Assembly: GCF_007176755.1 (NCBI RefSeq)
Contig: NZ_BJTV01000004.1
Location: 434,001-498,000, forward strand
Length of the DNA: 64,000 nucleotides
Reading direction: 5' to 3'
Source: Streptomyces sp. 1-11
GTDB taxonomy: Bacteria; Actinomycetota; Actinomycetes; Streptomycetales; Streptomycetaceae
The notes under the pieces are model-generated. The model was given only the letters and a program-made list of their open reading frames with translations. It had not been told where the DNA came from and searched no databases. Position 1 is the first letter of the stretch, and the number at the start of each line of letters is the position of its first letter. Both the position numbers and the translations under genes were made by a program. Below are positions 1 to 8,944 of this stretch, piece after piece.

Positions 1-3000
1 GCCGGGTGCGCCAGACGCGGACGATGTCGGTGACGGTCGGGTCCTCGAGGACGGTCTTGAGCTCGGTCGGGTCGGCGAGCCGGGTGACCTTCAGACCGGG
101 CTCGCCGGCGAGTTCGGCGGCGCGGCCGGCGGCCGGGTCGAGCAGCACGGCGTGCCGTTCGGCGGGGGCGGCGGCGTCGGCGGGCAGGGCCCGGCGGATC
201 CACTCGGGGCGGTGCAGGAAGCGGCGGCGGCCGGTGCGGTCCTCGGGGCGGGCCAGCCGGACGCCGAGGAGCTCGGCGACCGGGTCGCCGCTCTCCAGCA
301 GCAGCACGTCGGCGAGGCGGCGGTCCTGGTCGCCGCGGATCCGGGCGAGGACGCGCAGGTCCTCGCCGCGCGGCTTGCGGAAGTGCCGCACGGAGGCGAT
401 CTCGCGGGGCACGAACACCGGGCCCTCGGGGTCGAGGACGACCAGCGCCTGGGCGGCGGCCTCCAGCAGCTCCGCCGGGACGTGTTCGACGGCGGTGGCG
501 TCGCGGCCGGTCAGTTCGCCGGTGACGACGCCGTCGCCGTGCCGGGTGACGTGCTGGAGCAGCCGCATGCGGGGGCCGGCGGGGCGGCCGACGGAGGCGA
601 GGTCGGTGTAGATGTCCTCGTCGTCGATGCGCTGCCCGGCCGGGGCCAGCGCGGCCTCCAGCTCGGCCAGTTCGGACACCGGGACGAGCGCCTCGCGTTC
701 GGCGGCGATCACGGCGGTGGCGTGCGGGTTCTCCTCGCCGCCGACCACGGTGAACACCTCGATGTCGGCGCCGCCCGCGGGGCGCGGCCGCCAGCGGGTG
801 GTCAGGGTCAGGGTGGTCTCGGCGGGCAGCTCCAGCGGGGCGAGCAGCCTGAGGTCGCGGATCGCGGAGCGGGCGTGGCCCTGGACCGCGTCCTGCGCGG
901 CGAGCAGCAGGTCGACGTAGGCGCCGGCGGGCAGGGTGGCGCGGCCGCCGTCGGCGAGGTCGGCGAGCGCGCCGAGCTCCTCGGCGGTGAACTCGGCGGT
1001 GAACTCCCGCACGCCGCTGGCGAACCGCTCCTCGGTGCCGAGCAGCAGGTGCCGGGCGCTGCCGCCGGCGGCGGACCGCCGGGGGGTGACGGAGGGCAGC
1101 CAGTAGCGCTTGCGCTGGAAGGCGTACGTGGGCAGGTCCACCTTGGCCGGGGTGGCGTACCCGGCGTGGTAGCCCTGCCAGGAGACGCCGAGCCCGGCGG
1201 CGTAGTAGTCGGCGAGCGCGGTCAGGGTGGTGCGCGTGGTGGTGTCGCGGCGGCGCAGGCTGGCCAGCCACAGGTGGTCCTCGACGGTGACGCCGCGGCG
1301 GGCGAGCGCGGTGAGCGCGGCCTGCGGGCCGACCTCGATCAGGGCGTGCCGGCCGCGCTTGGCGACGGCGCGGATGCCGTCGAGGAAGCGGACGGGCTCG
1401 CCGATGTGCCGCACCCAGTAGTCGGCGTTGCCGATCTCGCGCAGGCGGGCCAGGCGGCCGGTGACGTTGGAGATCAGGCTGATCTTCGGCTCGTGGAAGG
1501 CGATGCCGTCAAGGGCGGCCCGGAAGTCGTCGTAGACCTCGGCCATCAGCGGAGAGTGGAAGGCGTGCGAGACCTTGAGCCGGTCCACCTTGAAGCCCCG
1601 GCCGGCGAGGACGGCGGTGACCTCGTCGAGGGCGGCGGTGGCGCCGGAGACGACGGTCTGGTCGGGGGCGTTGACCGCGGCAAGCGCCAGGTCGTCGCGG
1701 CCCTCCAGCAGCGGGGCGACCTCCTCGGCGGGCGCGGCGACCGCGGCCATGCCGCCCTCGGCGCGCACCGCCTGCATCAGCCGGGCGCGGGCGGCGACCA
1801 GCTTCACGGCGTCGGGCAGGGTGAACAGGCCGGCGACGGCGGCCGCGACGACCTCGCCGATGCTGTGCCCGATGAGCACGTTCGGGCGTATCCCCCAGGC
1901 CATCCACTGCTGGGCGAGGGCGTACTCCAGGGTGAACAGGGCGGGCTGGGTGTACTCGGTGCGGTCGATGGCCTCCGGGTCGGCGGCGGTGCCGAGCAGC
2001 AGCTCGCGCACCGAGCGGCCGAGGTGGCCGGCGAAGAGGCGGTCGCACTCGTCGACGTGGTCGCGGAAGACGGGCAGCGCCTCGTAGAGGGCGGCGCCCA
2101 TGCCGGCGTACTGCGAGCCCTGCCCGGTGAACATGAAGGCGGTCTTGCGGATGCCGGCGGGGCCCTCGTGCTCGGCCTCGGCGGCCCGGTCCAGCAGCCG
2201 GGTGAGCGCGGCGCGGTCGGCGACCGGGGCGGCGACGCGGTAGGGGTGGTGGGTGCGCGCGACGTTGGCGGTGTACGCGAGGGCGTCTACCGGCAGGTCC
2301 GGGTCGTCCTCCAGCAGTCGCCGGTAGCGGCCCGCCTGTTCGCGCAGGGCGCCGGCGCTCTTCGCCGACAGGGTGAACACCGGGGCGGCGTGCGGGAGCG
2401 CGGACTCCTCGCGCCCGGCCGGCTCCGGCGCCTCCTCCAGCACGACCGCGCCGATGGTGCCGGCGAAGCCGAAGCTGTTGACCACGGCCCGCTTGACGTC
2501 GGCCTGCCACGGCTCGCACTCGGTGGGCACCCGCAGCGGGTACAGGTCCCAGGGGATGCGCCCCGAGGGGGTGTTGAGGCCCACGTGCGGGTAGACCGTG
2601 CCGGAGCGCAGCTGCAGCACGGTCTTGATGACGCCGACGATGCCGGAGGCCGGCTCCATGTGCCCGAGGTTGGTCTTGACCGAACCGACCAGCACCGGCC
2701 GGTCCTTTGTGTGGGAGTCGACGAACACGTCGCCGATGGCGCCGAACTCGATGGGGTCGCCGAGCGGGGTGCCGGTGCCGTGCGCCTCGACGTAGGAGAT
2801 GTCCTCGGGGCCGAGGTGGGCGGCGGCCAGCGCGCTGCGGATGACCTTCTCCTGGGCGGGGCCGTTGGGCACGGTCAGGCCGGCGCTGTCGCCGTCCTGG
2901 CCGACCGCCGTGCCGCGCACCAGGGCGAGCACGCGGTCGCCGTCGCGTCGGGCGTCGGAGAGCCGCTTGAGGACGACGATGCCGCAGCCCTCGGCGCGCG

Positions 3001-3733
3001 CGTAGCCGTCGGCGGCCTCGTCGAAGGTCTTGCAGTGGCCGTCCGGGGCGAGCATCTGGGCGTTGGAGAACATCACCGGGATGCGCGGGTGGTGCAGGGC
3101 GTTGACGCCGCCGCACAGCGCGATGTCGCTCTCGCCGGCGCGCAGCGCCTGCACGGCCAGGTGCAGGGCGACCAGCGAGGAGGAGCAGGCGGTGTCGACG
3201 CTCATGCTCGGGCCGCGCCAGCCGAGGAAGTAGGACAGCCGGCCGGACAGCGGGAACATGGTGATGCCGGAGGCGAGGTGGCCGTCCAGCTCCTCGTACG
3301 GCAGCGAGTCCAGTTCGAGGGCGTAGTCGATGGAGCTGGCGCCGATGTACACGCCGCCGTTGCCGCGGCGCAGCGGCGCCGGGTCGATACCGGCGTGCTC
3401 CAGGGCCTGCCAGGCGGTCTCCAGCAGCAGCCGCTGCTGGGGGTCCATGTAACGGGCTTCCTTCGGGCTGATGTTGAAGAAGCCGGCGTCGAACAGGTCG
3501 ATGCGGTCGAGGAACCCGCCGGCCGAGGCGATGATCTTGCCCTTGTCGTCGGGCCCCTCGGGCGTGAACGCCTCGACGTCCCAGCGGTCCCGGGGTATCG
3601 GTCCGATCCCGCTGCGGCCCTCCCGCAGGAAGGCGTCGAACTCGTCGGGCGAGCCGCTGCCGCCGGGGAACCGCAGACCGATTCCGACGATCGCGACCGG
3701 CTCGGGCGCCTGCTCTGATTCCGTACGCGGCAT
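1..3733 (-). CDS. Type I polyketide synthase KS-AT-degenerate DH (3' end beyond window)
   Basis: Multidomain polyketide synthase; about 1,244 residues are visible and the rest lies left of the window. The KS (about residues 10-435) has active-site Cys183 in DTACSSS, His318 in HGTGT and His358 in GHME, so it should condense. The AT (about 520-830) has GHSIG with Ser624 and the HAFH motif ending at His726, the pattern associated with malonyl-CoA. A dehydratase-like fold follows, but the catalytic His of HxxxGxxxxP is Leu926 and the expected Asp of the second motif is Glu1091, so it is probably inactive. The last visible part looks like the linker towards a KR. ATG 3733 follows the ACP gene by 11 bp. 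A single cis-AT module with a separate ACP would suit an iterative synthase making the lipid chain, but this is inference. Confidence 0.93.
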   Translation of the reverse strand, partial: MPRTESEQAPEPVAIVGIGLRFPGGSGSPDEFDAFLREGRSGIGPIPRDRWDVEAFTPEGPDDKGKIIASAGGFLDRIDLFDAGFFNISPKEARYMDPQQRLLLETAWQALEHAGIDPAPLRRGNGGVYIGASSIDYALELDSLPYEELDGHLASGITMFPLSGRLSYFLGWRGPSMSVDTACSSSLVALHLAVQALRAGESDIALCGGVNALHHPRIPVMFSNAQMLAPDGHCKTFDEAADGYARAEGCGIVVLKRLSDARRDGDRVLALVRGTAVGQDGDSAGLTVPNGPAQEKVIRSALAAAHLGPEDISYVEAHGTGTPLGDPIEFGAIGDVFVDSHTKDRPVLVGSVKTNLGHMEPASGIVGVIKTVLQLRSGTVYPHVGLNTPSGRIPWDLYPLRVPTECEPWQADVKRAVVNSFGFAGTIGAVVLEEAPEPAGREESALPHAAPVFTLSAKSAGALREQAGRYRRLLEDDPDLPVDALAYTANVARTHHPYRVAAPVADRAALTRLLDRAAEAEHEGPAGIRKTAFMFTGQGSQYAGMGAALYEALPVFRDHVDECDRLFAGHLGRSVRELLLGTAADPEAIDRTEYTQPALFTLEYALAQQWMAWGIRPNVLIGHSIGEVVAAAVAGLFTLPDAVKLVAARARLMQAVRAEGGMAAVAAPAEEVAPLLEGRDDLALAAVNAPDQTVVSGATAALDEVTAVLAGRGFKVDRLKVSHAFHSPLMAEVYDDFRAALDGIAFHEPKISLISNVTGRLARLREIGNADYWVRHIGEPVRFLDGIRAVAKRGRHALIEVGPQAALTALARRGVTVEDHLWLASLRRRDTTTRTTLTALADYYAAGLGVSWQGYHAGYATPAKVDLPTYAFQRKRYWLPSVTPRRSAAGGSARHLLLGTEERFASGVREFTAEFTAEELGALADLADGGRATLPAGAYVDLLLAAQDAVQGHARSAIRDLRLLAPLELPAETTLTLTTRWRPRPAGGADIEVFTVVGGEENPHATAVIAAEREALVPVSELAELEAALAPAGQRIDDEDIYTDLASVGRPAGPRMRLLQHVTRHGDGVVTGELTGRDATAVEHVPAELLEAAAQALVVLDPEGPVFVPREIASVRHFRKPRGEDLRVLARIRGDQDRRLADVLLLESGDPVAELLGVRLARPEDRTGRRRFLHRPEWIRRALPADAAAPAERHAVLLDPAAGRAAELAGEPGLKVTRLADPTELKTVLEDPTVTDIVRVWRTR

Positions 3734-3744
3734 GGAACGACTCC

Positions 3745-4044
3745 TCAAGCGTCCTGGATTTCCTGGGTCAGGTGGTCCACGAGATGGGCGACCGTCGGCT
3801 CGTTGAAGAGCACGTTGGCGTTGATCGACAGGTCCAGGAGCTGCTCCAGGCTCTGCCGTATCTCGGTCAGCCGCAGCGAGGTGAGGCCGAGATCGAAATA
3901 GCTGATGTCGAGGGGAAGTTCCTCGGCATCGTCCATGAGCAGAACCGCCCTGAACTTCTCCAGGACGATTGACTCGATCTCTTCGGCGAGTTCGCTGCGC
4001 GGCAGGTCGCGCAACCGCTGGATCGTGCTGTCGACAGGTGGCAT
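3745..4044 (-). CDS. Acyl carrier protein, 99 aa
   Basis: Discrete carrier protein with phosphopantetheine attachment Ser56 in the motif DLGLTSL, in a helical protein of normal ACP length. It is the first gene of the minus transcript and lies 11 bp upstream of the PKS, so it probably carries intermediates for that enzyme. A TTG start at 4056 would add four residues. I prefer ATG 4044 because no ribosome binding site is visible and a -10-like TTGCAT ends seven bases upstream, which would make the mRNA leaderless. Two 11-bp-spaced SARP-type repeats lie just upstream of that. Confidence 0.88.
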   Translation of the reverse strand: MPPVDSTIQRLRDLPRSELAEEIESIVLEKFRAVLLMDDAEELPLDISYFDLGLTSLRLTEIRQSLEQLLDLSINANVLFNEPTVAHLVDHLTQEIQDA

Positions 4045-4050
4045 GCGGTC

Positions 4051-4082
4051 ATGCAAGCAGCGCCGGCTGACGCCCCGCTGAC
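4051..4082 (-). promoter_or_regulatory. SARP-type operator and -10 for ACP/PKS transcript
   Basis: On the minus strand GTCAG occurs at 4082-4078 and again at 4071-4067, exactly 11 bp apart. This is the spacing of the direct repeats bound by SARP activators. A -10-like TTGCAT at 4056-4051 follows, and the ATG at 4044 sits where transcription would be expected to begin. Confidence 0.6.
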
Positions 4083-4117
4083 AGCGGGCAGCCGGCCGGG
4101 ATGGCCGGAACGGGGCG

Positions 4118-4159
4118 GTCAGTCACGTGTCAGCGCCGGGTCAGATTCCGCTGTCAGGC
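4118..4159 (+). promoter_or_regulatory. SARP-type direct repeats upstream of the azoxy operon
   Basis: GTCAG begins at 4118, 4129 and 4140, giving three repeats in exact 11-bp phase, and again at 4153, which is 13 bp further on. The set lies between the divergent ACP and aldehyde dehydrogenase genes and reads towards the plus-strand operon. The same motif and spacing recur before other genes of this cluster, which supports control by the SARP at 22296. Confidence 0.65.
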
Positions 4160-4205
4160 TCGCATTGCTTCAAGAAATCCACACGCCATATCCGAAAGGC
4201 TGAAG

Positions 4206-5837
4206 ATGCTTCGCGAAGCCACGCAGGAGGAGAGTGCTGAGGCACCTTCCGGATTGAAGAGTTACGACCTCTACATCGCGGGCAAGGACGTGGCCGGCGA
4301 CGGCTGGGTCTACACCGTCAGCGGGCGCTCCCTGCTGGAGGACGTTTTCACGAGCGTCAGCCTGAAGCGCTCCCTCGAACAGGACCCTGAGTCCGAGGCG
4401 GCCAAGCACCCCTACGTCGTGGGGCGCTGCGCGATCGCGGACGACTCCGCGATCGACCTGGCCTCCCAGGCGGCCGCCGCGGCCGCCCCTGACTGGGCGG
4501 CCGTTCCGCTGGAGCGGCGGATGCAGCTCGGCACCCGCTTCCGCGAGGAACTGATCAAGCACCAGGACGAGTTCCTGCGGATGCTGGTCGCCGAGTCCCA
4601 CCCCGTGAAGCTCGCCCGGTGGGAGCTGAGCTGCCTGCTGCAGATCTACGCCCCGGGCTCCCTGCGCTGGTATCTGAAGCAGATGCGGGTGGAGAAGGAG
4701 TACAACGGCCGCAAGCTGATCCTGCACCGCCAGCCGGACGGCGTCGTCGCCTTCAACCCGCCGCAGAACGCACCGCTGCCGAGCGCCGCCCTGTGCGTGC
4801 TGGCGCTGATGGCGGGCAACGCCGTGGTGGTGCGCGCGCCGCGCTCGATCGCGCTGTCGACCATGTGGTTGCTCCGGGACATCGTCGCCCCGCTGCTGGA
4901 GGAGATCGACGCGCCGGCCGGTGTGCTGAACGCGGTGTGCTCCAACCCCAAGCAGACCATGGACCGCTGGATCGCCGACCCGCTGATCGACGACATCTTC
5001 TACATCGGCGGCAGCCAGGAGGGCCTGCGCTTCGAGCAGAGCTGCGTGGCGCACGGCAAGAAGCCGATCCTCGAACTCGCCGGCAACGACGGCATCGTGG
5101 TCTGGAAGGACGCCGACGTGAAGTGGGCGGCCGAGGCCATCACCGAGTCGTTCTACGGCTCCGGGCAGATCTGCATGGTGCCCAACTACGTCCTGGTCCA
5201 CCCGGAGATCGCCGAGACGCTGATCGCCGAGGTGAAGGAGCAGGTCAAGGGCATCAGGCCGGGCCTGCCCGAGGAGGAGGACGTGCTGCTGTCGCCGGTC
5301 AGGCGCAGCGAGCGCTTCTTCCGGCTGCTGCGCCAGGCGCTGGACAACGGCGCCGAGCTGGTCACCGGCGGCAACCGCACCGAGGTCGACGGCACGGTGT
5401 CGGAGACGGGCGTCTTCCTGCAGCCGACGGTGGTGCGGGTGGACGGCCTGGACCGGGCCCGGACGTACGACGTGGTCCGCGAGGAGACGTTCTTCCCGCT
5501 GATCCCGATCGTGGTGCCCGAGCGGGACAACGACGACGCGCTGCTGGAGGCCTTCCTGCAGTTCGTCAACAGCAACGACTACGGGCTGCGCAACTCCCTG
5601 TGGTCGCGCTCGGACCGCATCATCGAGACCTTCGTGCGCCGGGTGGTCAACGGCGGTCTGCTGAAGGTCAACGACTCCCACATCGGCTTCCTGCCATACC
5701 TCCCGAGCCACGGCGGCACCGGCCGCACCGGCGGCGCCTTCGGCGAGGCCAACTACCCGATGCTCAAGACCTCCCACATCCAGGGAGTCAGCATCGCCCG
5801 CGACGTGAGCCCGTACGACGCGGTCTTCGGCGCCTGA
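4206..5837 (+). CDS. Aldehyde dehydrogenase superfamily protein, 543 aa
   Basis: NAD(P)-dependent aldehyde dehydrogenase fold with catalytic Cys323 in GQICMV and Glu290 in LELAGND, spaced as in classical family members. Because Glu is kept, it may oxidise aldehydes. Because the next enzymes need an aldehyde for transamination, it might instead interconvert an acyl thioester and an aldehyde; the sequence does not decide. ATG 4206 is chosen over 4101 because GAAAGGC sits about six bases upstream. First gene of the long operon, 35 bp before the N-hydroxylase gene. Confidence 0.85.
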   Translation: MLREATQEESAEAPSGLKSYDLYIAGKDVAGDGWVYTVSGRSLLEDVFTSVSLKRSLEQDPESEAAKHPYVVGRCAIADDSAIDLASQAAAAAAPDWAAVPLERRMQLGTRFREELIKHQDEFLRMLVAESHPVKLARWELSCLLQIYAPGSLRWYLKQMRVEKEYNGRKLILHRQPDGVVAFNPPQNAPLPSAALCVLALMAGNAVVVRAPRSIALSTMWLLRDIVAPLLEEIDAPAGVLNAVCSNPKQTMDRWIADPLIDDIFYIGGSQEGLRFEQSCVAHGKKPILELAGNDGIVVWKDADVKWAAEAITESFYGSGQICMVPNYVLVHPEIAETLIAEVKEQVKGIRPGLPEEEDVLLSPVRRSERFFRLLRQALDNGAELVTGGNRTEVDGTVSETGVFLQPTVVRVDGLDRARTYDVVREETFFPLIPIVVPERDNDDALLEAFLQFVNSNDYGLRNSLWSRSDRIIETFVRRVVNGGLLKVNDSHIGFLPYLPSHGGTGRTGGAFGEANYPMLKTSHIQGVSIARDVSPYDAVFGA

Positions 5838-5872
5838 CCGTCTTCGCATCCGACGTCTTCCGGAGGTTTCCC

Positions 5873-7015
5873 GTGCGTTCCCTCGATGCTGCCCGGACCG
5901 TGTGCGAGCGGTTCCATCCCGGACTGCTCAAGGAGCTGGAGCAGATCCCGTACGCCGAGCGGGAGCAGCCCGGCAGCCCGGTGATCGACCTGTTCCGCAT
6001 CCACGGCGGTGTGGGCCTGCTCATACCCGAGAGCTACGGCGGCCACGGCGCCGCCCCGCTGGAGGCGCTGCGGGTGCAGCTCGCGCTCGGCGCGCTGTCC
6101 CCGTCGCTGGTCGCCGCCGTCTCCATGCACCACTTCACCGCCGCGATGCTGTACTCGCTGGCGGTCAAGGACGGCCGGCTCACCGGCGCGCAGACCGAAC
6201 TGCTGCACCGGATCGTCCCCGACCAGCAGGTGATGGCCTCCGGCTGGGCCGAGGGCCGCACCGCGCAGAACATCCTCAAGCCGGCCGTGACCGCGCGGCC
6301 CGTCGAGGGCGGCTTCCTGCTGTCCGGCTCCAAGAAGCCGTGCAGCCTGGCCCGTTCGATGAGCCTGCTCACCGCGTCCATCGCCATCCACGGCGAGGAC
6401 GGGGGCGAGCCGGAGCTGGCGCTCGCGCTGGTGCCGGCCGACGCGCCGGGGCTGTCCGTGCACGCGTTCTGGGGCAACGACCTGCTGGCCGGCGCGGAGA
6501 GCGACGAGGTGCGCCTGGAGGACGTGTTCGTCCCCGCGGACATGGTCGTCCGGGCCGGCGCCGACGACCCGACCCGCCTCGACGACCTGCAGTCGGCCGG
6601 TTTCGTCTGGTTCGAGATGCTGATCTCCGCCGGGTACGCGGGCGCTGCCGCCGCCCTGGTGGAGCAGGTGCTGGAGCGGCGGCGGGGCAGCGCCGGCGAC
6701 CGGGCCGCGCTCGCCGTGGACATGGAGGCGGCCCTGTCGCTGCTGGAGGGCGTGGCCCGCGGCACCGGCCAGGAGCCCGGCGACGAGGAGTCGGTGGCCC
6801 GGGTGCTGGTCGCCCGGTACGCCGTGCAGAACGCGCTGCCGGACATCGTGGCGCGGGCGCTGGAGCTGCTCGGCGGCCTGGACTTCATCGTGAACCCGGC
6901 GAGCGCCCAGGTGGCCGCGGCGACCCGCGCCCTCGCCTTCCACCCGCCGTCCCGGCTCGCCGCCGCGGAGCCGCTGCTCGCGTACTTCGACGGGGGACCG
7001 CTGGTCCTGGCGTAG
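5873..7015 (+). CDS. Acyl-CoA-dehydrogenase-fold flavin amine N-hydroxylase, VlmH-like, 380 aa
   Basis: Flavoprotein of the acyl-CoA dehydrogenase superfamily, with the N-terminal helical part, a central beta domain and a C-terminal helical bundle. In the valanimycin pathway an enzyme of this fold (VlmH) is a two-component monooxygenase that turns isobutylamine into the hydroxylamine using FADH2 from the reductase VlmR. A reductase gene of the right type lies in the same operon at 9475. GTG 5873 is supported by GGAGG six bases upstream. The substrate is inferred to be a long-chain amine produced by the aminotransferase next door. A true acyl-CoA dehydrogenase cannot be excluded by sequence reading alone. 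Confidence 0.75.
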   Translation: MRSLDAARTVCERFHPGLLKELEQIPYAEREQPGSPVIDLFRIHGGVGLLIPESYGGHGAAPLEALRVQLALGALSPSLVAAVSMHHFTAAMLYSLAVKDGRLTGAQTELLHRIVPDQQVMASGWAEGRTAQNILKPAVTARPVEGGFLLSGSKKPCSLARSMSLLTASIAIHGEDGGEPELALALVPADAPGLSVHAFWGNDLLAGAESDEVRLEDVFVPADMVVRAGADDPTRLDDLQSAGFVWFEMLISAGYAGAAAALVEQVLERRRGSAGDRAALAVDMEAALSLLEGVARGTGQEPGDEESVARVLVARYAVQNALPDIVARALELLGGLDFIVNPASAQVAAATRALAFHPPSRLAAAEPLLAYFDGGPLVLA

Positions 7016-7016
7016 C

Positions 7017-7037
7017 GCCCGGCCGGACGGGCCGGGC
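7017..7037. terminator. Short GC hairpin after the N-hydroxylase gene
   Basis: GCCCGGCC and GGCCGGGC pair across a five-base loop immediately after the stop codon. There is no T-run, so it may be a processing or attenuation hairpin inside the operon rather than a full terminator. Confidence 0.3.
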
Positions 7038-7133
7038 GGGCGGCCGCGGATCCCTGCGGCACGATCGCGCGGCACCCGGCCGCGGCACCCCACCGACGTT
7101 GTGAACCACCCACACCCTTGGAGTGAGCGACAC

Positions 7134-8438
7134 GTGACCGTCATCCAGGACGCCCCGGCGCCGGCGCCGGCCTCCGCCGCCGACGAAGAGGCGGACATCC
7201 TCAACCTCTACCGGGCCCACCTCAGCAAGGGCCGCGCCACGCTCGCCGAGCTGTTCGGCAGCCACATGGAGACGGCGTCCGAGGGCGCCTGGCTCACTAC
7301 CAGCGACGGCGAGCGCTTCCTGAACGCCGGCGGCTACGGCGTGTTCATCATGGGCGCCCGCCACCCGATCGTCATGGAGGAGGTGGAGCGCCAGCTGCGC
7401 ACCCACCCCACCGCGACCCGCATCCTGCTGGAGCCGACGGTGGCCCGCGCCGCCGAGTCCCTGGTCTCCGTGATGCCGCCCGGCCTCGACCGCGTGCACT
7501 TCGCGCTGTCCGGCGCCGAGGCGGTGGAGACGGGCCTGAAGCTGGCCCGCGCGAACGGGTTCAAGCGGACGGTCTCGATGCGCGGCGGCTACCACGGCAA
7601 GACCCTGGGCGCCCTGTCGGCGACCGCCAAGGACGTCTACCAGGCGCCGTTCCGCCCGCTCGTCCCCGACTTCCTGCACCTGCCGTTCGGCGACGCCGAC
7701 GCGCTGGAGGAGGAGCTGCGGGCCCATCCCGGCGAGGTCTGCGTGATCCTCGAGCCGGTGCAGGGCGAGGGCGGGGTCATCATCCCGCCGAAGGGCTACC
7801 TCAAGCGGGTCGAGGAGCTGGTCCGGGAGTACGAGGGCTTCCTCATCCTCGACGAGGTGCAGTCCGGCTTCGGACGCCTCGGCGAGTGGTGGGGCGCGGA
7901 CGTCGAGGGCGTCGTCCCCGACGTCCTGCTCACCGGCAAGGCGCTCGGCGGCGGGGTGATGCCGGTGTCGGCGGCCGTCGCCACCCGCAAGGCGTTCCGC
8001 CCCTTCGACAAGGACCCCTACGTCCACACCGCCACCTTCTCCGGCCAGCCGGTGCTGATGGCGGCGGTGCAGGGCGCGATCCGGGCGGTCAAGGAGGAGC
8101 GCCTGGTCACCCGCGCCATGGACCTCGGCGCCAGGCTGCTGCCGCGGATCGCGGAGGTCGCCCACCGCAACATCCCCGAGCTGGTCGTGGACGTGCGCGG
8201 CCGGGGCCTGCTCATCGGCGTGGAGCTCGTCGAGGCCGGACTGGCCGGCGAGCTGCTGATCGAGCTGTTCAACCACGGCGTGGTCGCCAACCACTCCATG
8301 AACGGCAGCTCGGTGGTGCGGTTCACCCCGCCCGCCGTGCTGGACGACACCGACGTGGACTTCCTCGTCAACTCCTTCGACCTGGCCACCCGCGACCTGA
8401 TCAAGGGCGCGGCCACAATGCCGGAAGGCGGTAACTGA
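7134..8438 (+). CDS. Class III PLP-dependent aminotransferase, 434 aa
   Basis: Fold-type I, class III (omega/ornithine-type) aminotransferase. The PLP lysine is Lys269 in LLTGKALGGG, and the upstream glycine-rich cofactor loop SGAEAVETG is clear. Enzymes of this class typically transfer an amino group to an aldehyde carbon, which fits making an alkylamine from a fatty or polyketide aldehyde before N-hydroxylation. GTG 7134 is preferred to the upstream GTG 7101 because a GGAG lies before it. The next gene starts two bases after its stop, so translation is probably coupled. Confidence 0.88.
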   Translation: MTVIQDAPAPAPASAADEEADILNLYRAHLSKGRATLAELFGSHMETASEGAWLTTSDGERFLNAGGYGVFIMGARHPIVMEEVERQLRTHPTATRILLEPTVARAAESLVSVMPPGLDRVHFALSGAEAVETGLKLARANGFKRTVSMRGGYHGKTLGALSATAKDVYQAPFRPLVPDFLHLPFGDADALEEELRAHPGEVCVILEPVQGEGGVIIPPKGYLKRVEELVREYEGFLILDEVQSGFGRLGEWWGADVEGVVPDVLLTGKALGGGVMPVSAAVATRKAFRPFDKDPYVHTATFSGQPVLMAAVQGAIRAVKEERLVTRAMDLGARLLPRIAEVAHRNIPELVVDVRGRGLLIGVELVEAGLAGELLIELFNHGVVANHSMNGSSVVRFTPPAVLDDTDVDFLVNSFDLATRDLIKGAATMPEGGN

Positions 8439-8440
8439 TC

Positions 8441-8923
8441 GTGCGGCACGTCGAACTCGATGCCCTGATACCCGCGGAGCAGGCCGAAACGGTCCTGCAC
8501 GCCGTACGGCGCTGGGAGCGCTTCCCCGACCTGGCGCCCCACGTCAACGCGACCACCGTGCACGCCTCCTACCCCGACCCCAAGGCCTCCTCCAGCTGGG
8601 AGCTGCACTTCCGCAGCGGCCTGCTGCGCTGGACCGAGGACGACACGGTGCTGCCGGAGAGCGGCGAGATCCGCTTCGAGCAGTCCGACGGCGACTTCGA
8701 CTCCTTCTCCGGGACCTGGTCCGTCCAGCAGGCCGGGGACGACGTCACCGTCCGCTTCGACGCCGAATTCGACTTCGGCATCCCGAGCCTGGAGGGCATC
8801 CTCGACCCGATCGCCGAGCGGGTCATCAAGGAGACCGTCGCCTGGGCGCTGACCGGCCTGTTCCCGGGTGTGCGCATCCAGGGCGGCATCGAACTCACCG
8901 AACCCGCCGCGGTCGGCGCCTAG
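8441..8923 (+). CDS. SRPBCC (START-like) protein, 160 aa
   Basis: Small protein with the pattern of the SRPBCC/polyketide cyclase superfamily: a WERFPDLAPH-type N-terminal segment, alternating strands and a long C-terminal helix ending near IKETVAWAL. Members bind hydrophobic ligands in a cavity and may catalyse cyclisation or dehydration, or simply carry a ligand. No catalytic residues can be assigned. Its place between the aminotransferase and the membrane protein suggests a role with the lipid amine or hydroxylamine intermediate. Confidence 0.7.
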   Translation: MRHVELDALIPAEQAETVLHAVRRWERFPDLAPHVNATTVHASYPDPKASSSWELHFRSGLLRWTEDDTVLPESGEIRFEQSDGDFDSFSGTWSVQQAGDDVTVRFDAEFDFGIPSLEGILDPIAERVIKETVAWALTGLFPGVRIQGGIELTEPAAVGA

Positions 8924-8944
8924 GACCCTCGCGAGGAGCTGACC

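Noticed and set aside
152-3718. Long plus-strand open frame opposite the PKS
   Set aside because: Codon-aligned antisense shadow of the PKS gene; composition is Gly/Ala/Val-rich and matches no protein pattern.
4619-7015. Plus-strand frame that joins aldehyde dehydrogenase shadow and the N-hydroxylase
   Set aside because: Only the part from GTG 5873 is protein-like; the upstream portion is an out-of-frame reading of the dehydrogenase gene.
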